From contig CALDOK010000278.1 in NCBI GenBank assembly GCA_937912125.1, positions 1 through 63,524 on the forward strand: a stretch of DNA of 63,524 bases. The letters run 5' to 3'. This document shows positions 56,576 to 63,524 of the stretch, one piece after another. The first letter of the stretch is position 1. Every line of letters starts with the position of its first letter. A model generated the notes under the pieces. That model saw nothing but the letters and a program-made list of their open reading frames with translations. It made no database searches and was not told the DNA's origin. The DNA comes from an uncultured Pseudomonadota bacterium (lineage in GTDB: Bacteria > Myxococcota_A > UBA796 > JAFGLY01). Made by a program: the position numbers and the translations under genes.

Positions 56576-57880
56576 CTACAGGCCGGTGAGGTGCTGGTGG
56601 ATGGCGAGGGCCGCAGCCTTGCCTTCGGCGGCCGCGTTGACCACCTCCCTGCCACCGTTGACGCAGTCGCCGCCGGCATACCAGCCGGGGCGGCCCGTGA
56701 AGCCGTGCTCGTCCACCTGGACCAGCCCGCTGGGGGCCTGGATGTCCTGGACCTGCTCGAGCAGGTCGCCCAGGCGAGACTGACCGATGGCCACGAAGAC
56801 TCGATCCGCCGGCACCACGAAGTCCGAGCCGTCGATGGGCACCAGATCTTCGGTGAGCCGCACACAGCGCACGCCCTCGACCGCGCCGCGGCCGACGAAG
56901 CCCACGGGGGTGGTGCGCCAGTGGGCCTTGGCGCCGCCCTTGACGGCCTGCTCCCACTCGTGCTGGTAGCCCTTCATGCTGCTTTGTTCCCGGCGATACA
57001 CCAGGGTGACCACGGGAACGCCCAGCTCGAGCAGCTCGCGGGTGAGGTCCACGGCGGTGTTGCCCCCGCCGATGACCACGGTGCGCTCGAGGCCGCGCAG
57101 ATCGATCTCGCGGGTCTTGATCTGGCCGATGAACTCCACGGCGCCTTCGATGCCGGCCAGGTCGGAGCCCGGCAGGCGGGCCATGAGGCGATCGGGGCCC
57201 AGGCCCACGCCCACGAACACGGCGTCGAAGTCGCGCTCGAGCTCGGCCCAGGGCAGGTCCGTGCCCACGTCGACGCCGAAGCGGACCTCGGCGTCGGCGC
57301 CGGCGACCAGGTACTCGGCCTCCTGGATGGCCCGGTCGGCCTTCATCTTGTATGGCGCGATGGCCGTGGTGTTCAGCCCGCCCAGCAGGCGATCCTTCTC
57401 GAAGATCACGGGCTTGTGGCCCAAGCGGCCCAGGTACCAGGCGCAGGCCAGGGAGGAGGGCCCGGCGCCCACCAGCGCGACGCGCTTGCCGGTGGCAGGG
57501 GCGCGATCCCCGAAGATCCATCCGCCGTCCAGGGCCATGTCGGTGACGAAGCGCTGCAGGCGTCCGATCTCAATGGCGGGCAGCCCCATGTCGGGGAGCA
57601 CGCAGGAGCCGGAGCACAGCACCTCGACCGGGCACACCCGAGCGCAGCTCATGCCCAGCGGGTTGTCGGCGAGGATGAGCTCGGCGGAGCCCTCGAGGTT
57701 GCCCGTGGCGATACGGCGAATGAACTCCGGCACGTTGACGGCGGAGGGGCACTTGCTGATGCAGGGGGCGTCGTAGCAGTAGAGACAGCGGTTGGCCTCG
57801 ACCGTGGCCTGGTCGATGCTCCACGCGGCCTTGTAGTCGGTGAAGCGCGTCTCGGTACGGCGCTCGGACAGGATGCTCAT
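56576..57880 (-). CDS. preT: NAD-dependent dihydropyrimidine dehydrogenase subunit PreT-like
   Basis: 434 residues from the ATG at 57880 (GGAG before it; an alternative GTG is 6 bases upstream). N-terminal cluster-binding part: ANRCLYCYDAPCISKCP and CARVCPVEVLCSGSC. Then two dinucleotide-binding sites: ALVGAGPSSLACA (FAD) and VVIGGGNTAVD (NAD). The C-terminal YAGGDCVNGGREVVNA closes the FAD site. This is the glutamate-synthase-small-subunit-like flavoprotein that feeds electrons to PreA in pyrimidine reduction. Gene order preT-preA as in other bacteria. Confidence 0.93.
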   Translation of the reverse strand: MSILSERRTETRFTDYKAAWSIDQATVEANRCLYCYDAPCISKCPSAVNVPEFIRRIATGNLEGSAELILADNPLGMSCARVCPVEVLCSGSCVLPDMGLPAIEIGRLQRFVTDMALDGGWIFGDRAPATGKRVALVGAGPSSLACAWYLGRLGHKPVIFEKDRLLGGLNTTAIAPYKMKADRAIQEAEYLVAGADAEVRFGVDVGTDLPWAELERDFDAVFVGVGLGPDRLMARLPGSDLAGIEGAVEFIGQIKTREIDLRGLERTVVIGGGNTAVDLTRELLELGVPVVTLVYRREQSSMKGYQHEWEQAVKGGAKAHWRTTPVGFVGRGAVEGVRCVRLTEDLVPIDGSDFVVPADRVFVAIGQSRLGDLLEQVQDIQAPSGLVQVDEHGFTGRPGWYAGGDCVNGGREVVNAAAEGKAAALAIHQHLTGL

Positions 57881-57973
57881 GGGCACTCCAAGTTTGGGAA
57901 AGCGCGGAGCATAGCACGGAGCGTGCCTGCCCGGTGTCCCCGGGAAACGAAAGCCAGCGTAGGAGTCTGGGCG

Positions 57974-58846
57974 CTAAGGCCGCGGCTTCTCGCGAGAACG
58001 CGGCGGCGCACCACCATAGTCCCTGATGCCCCGCACGAAGCTCTCCGGGTCCTGGATCATCTCCTCCTGGCCGGCCAGGGACAGGGCGCAGGACAGGGCG
58101 TCATCGACACGCTCGTCGAAGGTGTACTTGATGCGCACCTGGGGGCGCACCACGAGCTCGCCGTCGACGGCGGCCGGAGCGTCGTGGATGGCGCCGATGG
58201 TCGCGAAGAACGGGCTGTTGCCGTATTCGTACAGGTGGTGGTAGCCGGGAGCGATGCCGACCGACCCGACATTGGCGCAGACCATGGACGTGAACATGGG
58301 ATCGGGGTCCACGAAGAAGCCCGGCAGCAGGTGCCAGCGGTCGAGCCACAAGACCAAGCGCACCAGCGGGCTGAGGATGAGCCCGGGGAGCTTGAGGAAG
58401 AACGCCGTCTCTTTCTCGTCGTGGGTGTCGCCGCTGCGCCCCTTGCCGACCATGGCCACGACCTTGTCGTGGATGGTCTCGGGGGTGTCGTCGATGGTGA
58501 TGGGTACCTTGAGCATCACGATCTTGGCGCCGTCCTCGAGGGACTTCTTGACCGAGATGGTGATGGTCACGCCATCGCGCTGGTAGAGGCGCCAGCCCTT
58601 GCAGTAGCGGTTGAGCTGGGGCCGCTGGTTGAGGATGCGCCCGGTGGCCGCCAGGAACAGGTGCAAGAAGGTGATCTTCTTGCCCGTGCGCTCACGCTCG
58701 GCCTCGAGCCACGGCAAGGTTCGCGACAGATCGAGGCTCTGCTCGAAGTAGATGGCCGCGTGGTCGCGGTCGGGGGTGATGTGCGCTAGGATGCGACGAT
58801 AGTTGGGGATCTCCGCGGTGATGTTGCGGTCCTTGCGGTAGGCCAT
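57974..58846 (-). CDS. 2-oxoacid dehydrogenase E2-like (CAT-fold) acyltransferase, altered active site
   Basis: 290 residues: only the catalytic domain, with no lipoyl or subunit-binding domain. CAT/E2 fold marks are FLHLFLAATGRIL, NRYCKGWRLYQR, VTITISVKKS and late FFATIGAIH. The final catalytic block, normally D-H-R-x-x-D-G, reads FDERVDDAL: Glu in place of the catalytic His and Asp in place of Gly, so ordinary transacetylase chemistry seems lost. A hydrophobic central part (LPGLILSPLVRLVLWLDRW) may bind membrane. It starts 2 bases after the P-loop/TPR gene stop and may be its partner. Confidence 0.8.
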   Translation of the reverse strand: MAYRKDRNITAEIPNYRRILAHITPDRDHAAIYFEQSLDLSRTLPWLEAERERTGKKITFLHLFLAATGRILNQRPQLNRYCKGWRLYQRDGVTITISVKKSLEDGAKIVMLKVPITIDDTPETIHDKVVAMVGKGRSGDTHDEKETAFFLKLPGLILSPLVRLVLWLDRWHLLPGFFVDPDPMFTSMVCANVGSVGIAPGYHHLYEYGNSPFFATIGAIHDAPAAVDGELVVRPQVRIKYTFDERVDDALSCALSLAGQEEMIQDPESFVRGIRDYGGAPPRSREKPRP

Positions 58847-58848
58847 CG

Positions 58849-61839
58849 CTACTCCTCGGCTCCGGCGACTCCATCGGTCTCGCCGTCGTCGATGCCCTCG
58901 GGCACGGGGGCCTCGTCGGCCTGCACCGGGACGTCGCCAGCACCCTCGGGCGCGGGGGCCTCGTCGGGCTGCACCTGGACGATGTCGACGTTGGCGTCCA
59001 CCAGGCGCACGCGACCACCGCGACGGCGGGTGCGTCGGCGCTCGGGCACAGGCACCGCAGCGGCCTCGGGCGGGGCCTCGGGGGCGGGCTGCTGGGCGGC
59101 GGCGACGTCGGCCTGGCGCTCGAGCTCGATGGCCTGACCCGACTCGATCAACGCCTGCAGCTGCTGCATGGCGGACTCGTAGGCATGCCGCTCGGCGGCG
59201 CCCTCGGGGGCGTCCTGCTGGGCGCGCTGGTACTCGGAGTGAGCCCTGAAGACCCGGCTCTTGGCGTAGAGCACCTCGGCCAGCGCGGCGCGGGCACGGT
59301 GGTTCTTGGGGTCGCTCTGGACCAGGCGTTCGAGCACGGCTTCGGCCTCTTCGACCCGCCCACGTCGCGCGGCCAGGCGCGCCTCGAGGACCTTGTCGGG
59401 ACGGCGGGACTTGCCCTTGGCCCGCGGCTGGGCGGCCTTGTCCAACAACCAGGCCACACGATCGAGATCGGTGGTGCCCTGGCGGTCGAGCAGGAGGGTG
59501 GCGAGCTCGACCATGGCGCGATGGTTCCGACGCTGGTCCTGGATGGCACGCTCGAAGAACTCGGTGGCCTGGGCCCAGAGCTGCTCGCGCTCCTCGTGCT
59601 CGACCATGCCGCGCAGGCGCAGCAGGCGCCCCAGGCGGGCCAGGTGCAGGGAGTCTTCGGGGGACAAGCGCAGCGCCTCGTCCAGGTACTCGGTGGCCTG
59701 CTTCCATGCGGCGGGGCCGCGGTCCATCATGACCTGGCCGAGCAGCCCGTAGGTGTCGGGCATCATGGGCTCGATGGCGAGGGTCTGCTTGAGGATCTCG
59801 ATGGCCTCGTCCTGACGGTGGGCCTCGAGGAGCAGGCCGGCCAAGCGACGGCGCAGGCGACCGTTGTCGGCGAACAGGGCGGAGCCCCGCAGCAGGGCAT
59901 CGATGGCTTCGTCGATCTTGCCGCCCTTGCCCCGGCTGAGGTGCCAGTTGGCCTCGAGGTGGAAGACCTCGGGGGTGGGCGCAGCCTGTGCGGCGCGATC
60001 GAAGGCCTGCTGGACCAGCTCGTCGCTGGCGTTGCCGACGACCAGGGTCTCGGCCTTGAGCATCAGGGCCTCGGTGTTCCCGGGATCGGCCTTGATCAGG
60101 TAGTTGACCCTCTGCTCGGCCAGATCCAGCCGCGGCTGGCGACCCCGGATCAGCCCGCGCACGGACTCGACCTCGGCGTCCTGATCCGGGAAGGGAAGGC
60201 GAACGGCGCTGCGGCTGAGCCGCGCCATGAGCAGGCAGCGGTTGCCCTCTAGGCCCAGCTGCAGCTTCTCGCTGCCGGTGCTGCGCCTGCCCATCTCGAG
60301 GTAGGCGTGGCCCAGGGTCTCGAAGGTGGGGTAGTCCGTGACCTCGCGCAGGGAGAGCTGCAGGGCCACCAGGGGATGCACGTAGTACAGCCGATCGTTG
60401 CCCTGGACAGGGGTGCTCTCGAGCAGGCCCTTGGCCAGCAGCGAGATGCGGTCGTCTCGCGAGACGCCCAGGCGCTGCAGGAGGTCGGCGGGCGCCGGGT
60501 GCTGCAGGTGAGCGATGGTGGCCAGGGTCTTGCGCAGGTCGTCGGTCAGACGCTCCACGCGACGGCGGAGCTTGCGAGCCAGGGGCTCGAGCTGATCGAT
60601 GGCCTCGAGCTTGAGCACCTTGCGGTCCGCCAGGGTGGCCTGGGGCTCCTTGCTGGAGCGCGCGATGACCGCCAAGGTGCGGGTGGCCATGGGGTGCCCG
60701 AGGGTGAGCCTGTGCACCTCGCCCATCTGGTCGCGGGGGGCCTCGGAGAAGCGGTAGGCATCGAAGATCTCGTACAGCTCCTTGCCCGCGAGCCCACCGA
60801 GGGTGAGCCCACGGAGGGCCGCTCCCGCTCCCTCCCGGTAGAAGGCTGGCTGAATCTTCATGGTGAAGACCAAGCGTGGGGCATAGCGACTGGTCAGCAG
60901 CGCCTCGAGCAACAGCTCGAGCCGTCCCCGGCGGTGCATGGAGCCGTCGTCGCGCATCAGGCGCTCGTCGACATGGATGATCATCACCGTGTCGGAGAGG
61001 CCTTCGGCCTGCAGACACTCGGCGGCCAGCTGAGCCAGCTGGGCGGGCGCAGGCCGCTCGCTCGCGGAGCGCATGGCCTTGGCGAGGCGCTTGTCACCGG
61101 CATCCTCGGTGGCCTGGGCCAAGCGAGCGTAGAGGTGATCGGCCGCGGAGCTCCAGCTGAGCACCACGTCGGGCAGGCGCCGGAGGGGCGACTCGGACAG
61201 GCAGCGCTCGATGAGCCAGCGGCGGCCGATGCCCTTGGGGCCGGCGACCACGATGGGCCCGCCATCGCCCAGCAAGGTCGAGAGCGTGCCCAGCTCTTCT
61301 TCGCGGCCACTGAAGCCGACCCGGGGCGCGCGCACGGCGCTGGGAGACTTCTCGCGCTTGGGCTTGGCGGGGGCAGGCCCGGCCTGCTGCGCGACCGGGG
61401 CCGCGGCCGCGACCGGCGCAGCCACGGCCGGCACGGGCAGGGAGCCCATGAAGTCCCGGGCGCGCTTGCGCTCCTGCTCCATCTTGAGCAGGCGCAGGGC
61501 CATGGGCAAGGTGAAGGGGTTGAAGGCCCGCGCGGCGATGACCAGGCGGGGCTTGTTGCCACCCTGCTGCACCAGGAGGCCCAGGTCGTGAAGACCCTTG
61601 GCGTCCAGCGCCGAGTCGGGCTCGACCAGCACGAGCACACCACCCTGGACATCCAGGCAGGGCGCCAGGGCCGCGGCGGACACCGTGCCCACGGGCTCGA
61701 CGGGATCGCCCCCGAGCACGAACATGGGAATCCCCGCGCGATGGCGGATTTCCATCAGTACTTCGGAGTCTCGCAGCAATTGGCTGCCCAGAGCGATGAC
61801 ACAGCGCCCTTGGGCGATGGCGGCTTCCACGCGATTCAT
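58849..61839 (-). CDS. STAND-like P-loop protein with TPR repeats
   Basis: 996 residues. Residues 1-130 form a Rossmann-like domain (CVIALGSQLL, VLVLVEPDSAL, LVIAARAFNP) not assigned to a family. After an Ala/Pro linker, SGREEELGTL (177) and the P-loop GPKGIGRR (200; Lys and Ser/Thr of Walker A are both Arg) precede Walker B VMIIHVDE (285), then a winged-helix-like part (about 440-490). From about 560 to 900 come many TPR units. The tail is acidic with a basic patch (RRRTRRRGGR). This resembles STAND regulators but ATP binding is doubtful. First gene of the unit running to 53613. Confidence 0.78.
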   Translation of the reverse strand: MNRVEAAIAQGRCVIALGSQLLRDSEVLMEIRHRAGIPMFVLGGDPVEPVGTVSAAALAPCLDVQGGVLVLVEPDSALDAKGLHDLGLLVQQGGNKPRLVIAARAFNPFTLPMALRLLKMEQERKRARDFMGSLPVPAVAAPVAAAAPVAQQAGPAPAKPKREKSPSAVRAPRVGFSGREEELGTLSTLLGDGGPIVVAGPKGIGRRWLIERCLSESPLRRLPDVVLSWSSAADHLYARLAQATEDAGDKRLAKAMRSASERPAPAQLAQLAAECLQAEGLSDTVMIIHVDERLMRDDGSMHRRGRLELLLEALLTSRYAPRLVFTMKIQPAFYREGAGAALRGLTLGGLAGKELYEIFDAYRFSEAPRDQMGEVHRLTLGHPMATRTLAVIARSSKEPQATLADRKVLKLEAIDQLEPLARKLRRRVERLTDDLRKTLATIAHLQHPAPADLLQRLGVSRDDRISLLAKGLLESTPVQGNDRLYYVHPLVALQLSLREVTDYPTFETLGHAYLEMGRRSTGSEKLQLGLEGNRCLLMARLSRSAVRLPFPDQDAEVESVRGLIRGRQPRLDLAEQRVNYLIKADPGNTEALMLKAETLVVGNASDELVQQAFDRAAQAAPTPEVFHLEANWHLSRGKGGKIDEAIDALLRGSALFADNGRLRRRLAGLLLEAHRQDEAIEILKQTLAIEPMMPDTYGLLGQVMMDRGPAAWKQATEYLDEALRLSPEDSLHLARLGRLLRLRGMVEHEEREQLWAQATEFFERAIQDQRRNHRAMVELATLLLDRQGTTDLDRVAWLLDKAAQPRAKGKSRRPDKVLEARLAARRGRVEEAEAVLERLVQSDPKNHRARAALAEVLYAKSRVFRAHSEYQRAQQDAPEGAAERHAYESAMQQLQALIESGQAIELERQADVAAAQQPAPEAPPEAAAVPVPERRRTRRRGGRVRLVDANVDIVQVQPDEAPAPEGAGDVPVQADEAPVPEGIDDGETDGVAGAEE

Positions 61840-62114
61840 GGCGATCTTCCATGGTCGAGAGCGAGACCAGCGCGGCCCCGCTCGGCGAAGCTGGCATGGT
61901 AACGGCCACGCCCCCCCCCATCAAGGGGCCAACACCCTGGTGATGAACACCCGATCCCCCCTCCAGGGCCCCAGATCCGGAGCGCCAGAGCGGTCGCGGG
62001 CCTCCAGCCCCACACAGTCCACCCTCGCCCCCCCCAGCCCCAGGCCCTCCCGACTGGTCCCCGCCTCGGGAGCCCGCTACGTGGCAGCGTCGTCACCTAC
62101 ACCCCAGGCTGCCC
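61840..62114. other. 275-base divergent spacer
   Basis: Lies between the P-loop/TPR gene (minus) and the kinase-like gene (plus). It is C-rich and open in several frames, but I see no convincing small gene, RNA or promoter box. It should hold the promoters of both genes. Confidence 0.5.
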
Positions 62115-63524
62115 TTGTCCATCCCCGAAGGACTGAAGCGAGAGGCTGTCACATGGCCCGATCTGGGCCCTGGTGAGCTGTGGTCCGGGCGCTCCGATCT
62201 CCGGGCCCGGCTGGCCCACCTGCCTGCCTTCCCGCCCTTCGCCCGAGTGGTGGTTCAGCCAGAGCACCACGCCCCTGGCTGCTTCGTCGAGGGCGGCCTG
62301 GTGCTCACCTGCGCCCAGCTCGAGCGCCCCATGCCCGTGGCTGCAGCCCTGGCCCTGGTCCATCAGCTCGCGGAGATCTTCGCGGTGCTCCATGACCAGG
62401 GGGCAGGCCACGGTGGCTTCTCCCCCAGCTCGGTGGGCTGGACCGCCGAGGGGACCCTGCTGGTGGGCCCCGACCCCGAGCTGATCCTGCAGGGCTCCGA
62501 CCCCCTGGCCGACAACATCCAGGCGCGGGACTGCCAGTGCATCGGCGCAGTGCTGTGGGCCACCCTGGGCGGCCCCTGGCCCCTCCCCGAGCCCGAGCGC
62601 AGCACCGCGCGCTTGCTGTCCCCAGGCATTCCGGCCGACGTGTCCCGAGCGCTCCCTCGCATCTCCCACGGCGACGAGCGCTTGGCGCTGATGCTCCGCG
62701 GCCTGCTGCGCTGGGGCGGCGGCTACCGCCTGGCCCCGGCCCGCGCCGTCCGCCAGGCCGTCTCCGCCCTGCGCTTCCGCCACGGCGCCACCGAGCAAGC
62801 CCTGGCGGCCTACCTCGCCGACTACGGCATCCAGCTGGCGCCCATCCCCCGCCGCCAAGAGCCCGACCTCCGGCCATCCCTCTTCAACCAGCCTGCCATC
62901 GCCACGGCCCAGCACAGGCGCACTCCTGCCTCGCCCGACAGCCACCAACTGGGTGGGCACGAGCCCGTTGTGCAGGCCGATCCTGTCCAAGCTCGACGTC
63001 AAGGTCCACACCAAGCAGCCCAAGCTCCACACCCTGAGCCCAGCCCGCCGGCCCCACTGCAGCCCACCCCCAGGCCGATCCACAAGGCGCTCACCAGGTC
63101 TGCGCCCCAGTCCGTCCCCCGCCGCCGGGTCACCATCGAGATCCCGTTCCAGGACGACTTCCCCCTCATCGACCAGAACGGCATGTTCGTCGCCCCACCC
63201 TCGCTGATCGAGGACGACGAGGGCGACCACAAGACCATCGAGCTGCAGAACACGCTCACCCAGCCCGAGCCTCCTCCCGACCTCGGGGAGGAGTTCATCC
63301 CCTCCAGCGAAGAAGAGCTTCCTCCAGAGCCGGAACAGCCGTCCACGGAAGAGCCGATCGTGGAGACTGTGGTCCAGGAAGTGGTCCAGGAAGTGGTCCA
63401 GGAAGTGGTCCAGCAAGTGGTCGAGGAGGTGCCCGTCGAGGAACCCGACCAGCCGGAGCTGGACCCACAGGTCGACGAGGAACCCGACCAGCCGGAGCTG
63501 GAGCCACTGGTCGACGAGGAACCC
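62115..63524 (+). CDS. Degenerate kinase-like protein with acidic repetitive tail (3' end missing)
   Basis: Open for 470 codons from a TTG at 62115 to the window edge without a stop; start uncertain since only a weak AGG precedes it and no ATG is in frame nearby. Residues about 40-130 resemble a protein kinase C-lobe: LVHQLAEIFAVLHDQGAGHGGFSPSSVGW in two parts, where H-G-G-F-S-P stands for HRD-x-K-P-x-N, and VGPDPELI for DFG; catalytic residues are gone, so a pseudokinase. Then a Pro/Gln/Arg linker, VTIEIPFQDDFPLIDQNG, and an acidic tail of E, P, V and Q repeats. Antisense to it a long frame is open but is not the gene. Function unknown. Confidence 0.72.
   Translation, partial: MSIPEGLKREAVTWPDLGPGELWSGRSDLRARLAHLPAFPPFARVVVQPEHHAPGCFVEGGLVLTCAQLERPMPVAAALALVHQLAEIFAVLHDQGAGHGGFSPSSVGWTAEGTLLVGPDPELILQGSDPLADNIQARDCQCIGAVLWATLGGPWPLPEPERSTARLLSPGIPADVSRALPRISHGDERLALMLRGLLRWGGGYRLAPARAVRQAVSALRFRHGATEQALAAYLADYGIQLAPIPRRQEPDLRPSLFNQPAIATAQHRRTPASPDSHQLGGHEPVVQADPVQARRQGPHQAAQAPHPEPSPPAPLQPTPRPIHKALTRSAPQSVPRRRVTIEIPFQDDFPLIDQNGMFVAPPSLIEDDEGDHKTIELQNTLTQPEPPPDLGEEFIPSSEEELPPEPEQPSTEEPIVETVVQEVVQEVVQEVVQQVVEEVPVEEPDQPELDPQVDEEPDQPELEPLVDEEP
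63369..63416 (+). repeat. 12-base tandem repeats coding VVQE
   Basis: GTGGTCCAGGAA occurs three times exactly and once with a change (CAGCAA). A second repeat of 36-39 bases (EEPDQPELxPxVD) follows from about 63435 and runs off the window. Confidence 0.85.

Noticed and set aside
56018..58789. 923-codon plus-strand frame
   Set aside because: Antisense to preA, preT and the E2-like gene.
62097..63416. 439-codon minus-strand frame at the right end
   Set aside because: The plus strand has kinase-like similarity and protein-like repeats; the minus frame is Gly/Leu/Val-rich with HFLDHFLD repeats that mirror the VVQE repeats.

Overview
This is 63.5 kb of very GC-rich DNA, densely packed with genes on both strands and with almost no spacer. 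The gene content points to a Gram-negative, Myxococcota-like (deltaproteobacterial) bacterium. Reasons: many short secreted lipoproteins with Asp/Thr-rich linkers, at least four proteins built of MopE-type calcium/metal-binding repeats (D-x-D-x-DG-y-G, CDD, DNDCDG), a Ser/Thr kinase fused to a sulfatase-modifying-factor-like domain, a glycine-rich motif like that of myxobacterial AgmX/Glt gliding proteins, and a 3-ketodihydrosphingosine-reductase-like enzyme. I see no rRNA, tRNA, insertion sequence, integrase, phage gene or CRISPR array. The species cannot be named from sequence alone.

Layout. 1-8.7 kb: end of a MopE-repeat surface protein, kinase/FGE fusion, secreted EEP-fold lipoprotein, sugar-nucleotide-type epimerase, RNB ribonuclease and a membrane protein. 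8.7-13.0 kb (minus): a run of lipoproteins (ASH-domain protein, metallophosphoesterase, Asp/Ala/Thr-linker protein) and a DUF6508-like gene. 13.1-18.1 kb: zinc-ribbon membrane protein and two MopE lipoproteins, one with FG-GAP repeats. 18.2-20.4 kb: Eis-like acetyltransferase, tautomerase-like protein and flavin reductase in tandem. 20.4-26.8 kb: SprT-like protease, DUF457-like membrane protein, then a minus-strand unit of pseudo-receiver/J/TPR protein, Na+-dependent transporter and CotH-like protein. 26.9-29.4 kb: two paralogous exported proteins translationally coupled to a radical SAM/SPASM enzyme. 29.5-34.7 kb: thioesterase, rhodanese, DUF2461 protein, secreted trypsin-like protease, SecD-P1-like lipoprotein and NmrA-like reductase. 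34.7-44.7 kb: two-gene ABC exporter, then mostly lipoproteins and a beta-helix protein.

44.8-50.7 kb (minus) holds two large exported proteins that share a core; the larger one carries an insertion of about 800 residues with TPR, coiled-coil and Gly-rich segments. 51.0-53.6 kb: GH18-like lipoprotein and a condensation/acyltransferase-like enzyme. 53.6-61.8 kb is one long minus-strand unit: P-loop/TPR protein, E2-like acyltransferase, PreT, PreA, alpha/beta hydrolase and KDSR-like reductase. The window ends inside a plus-strand gene for a degenerate kinase-like protein with repetitive acidic tails; this gene has no stop inside the window.

The best candidates for undescribed systems are the radical SAM unit with its two paralogous exported partners (26.9-29.4 kb), the paired envelope proteins (44.8-50.7 kb) and the P-loop/TPR plus acyltransferase unit (58.0-61.8 kb). 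Their functions are inferred from sequence reading only.
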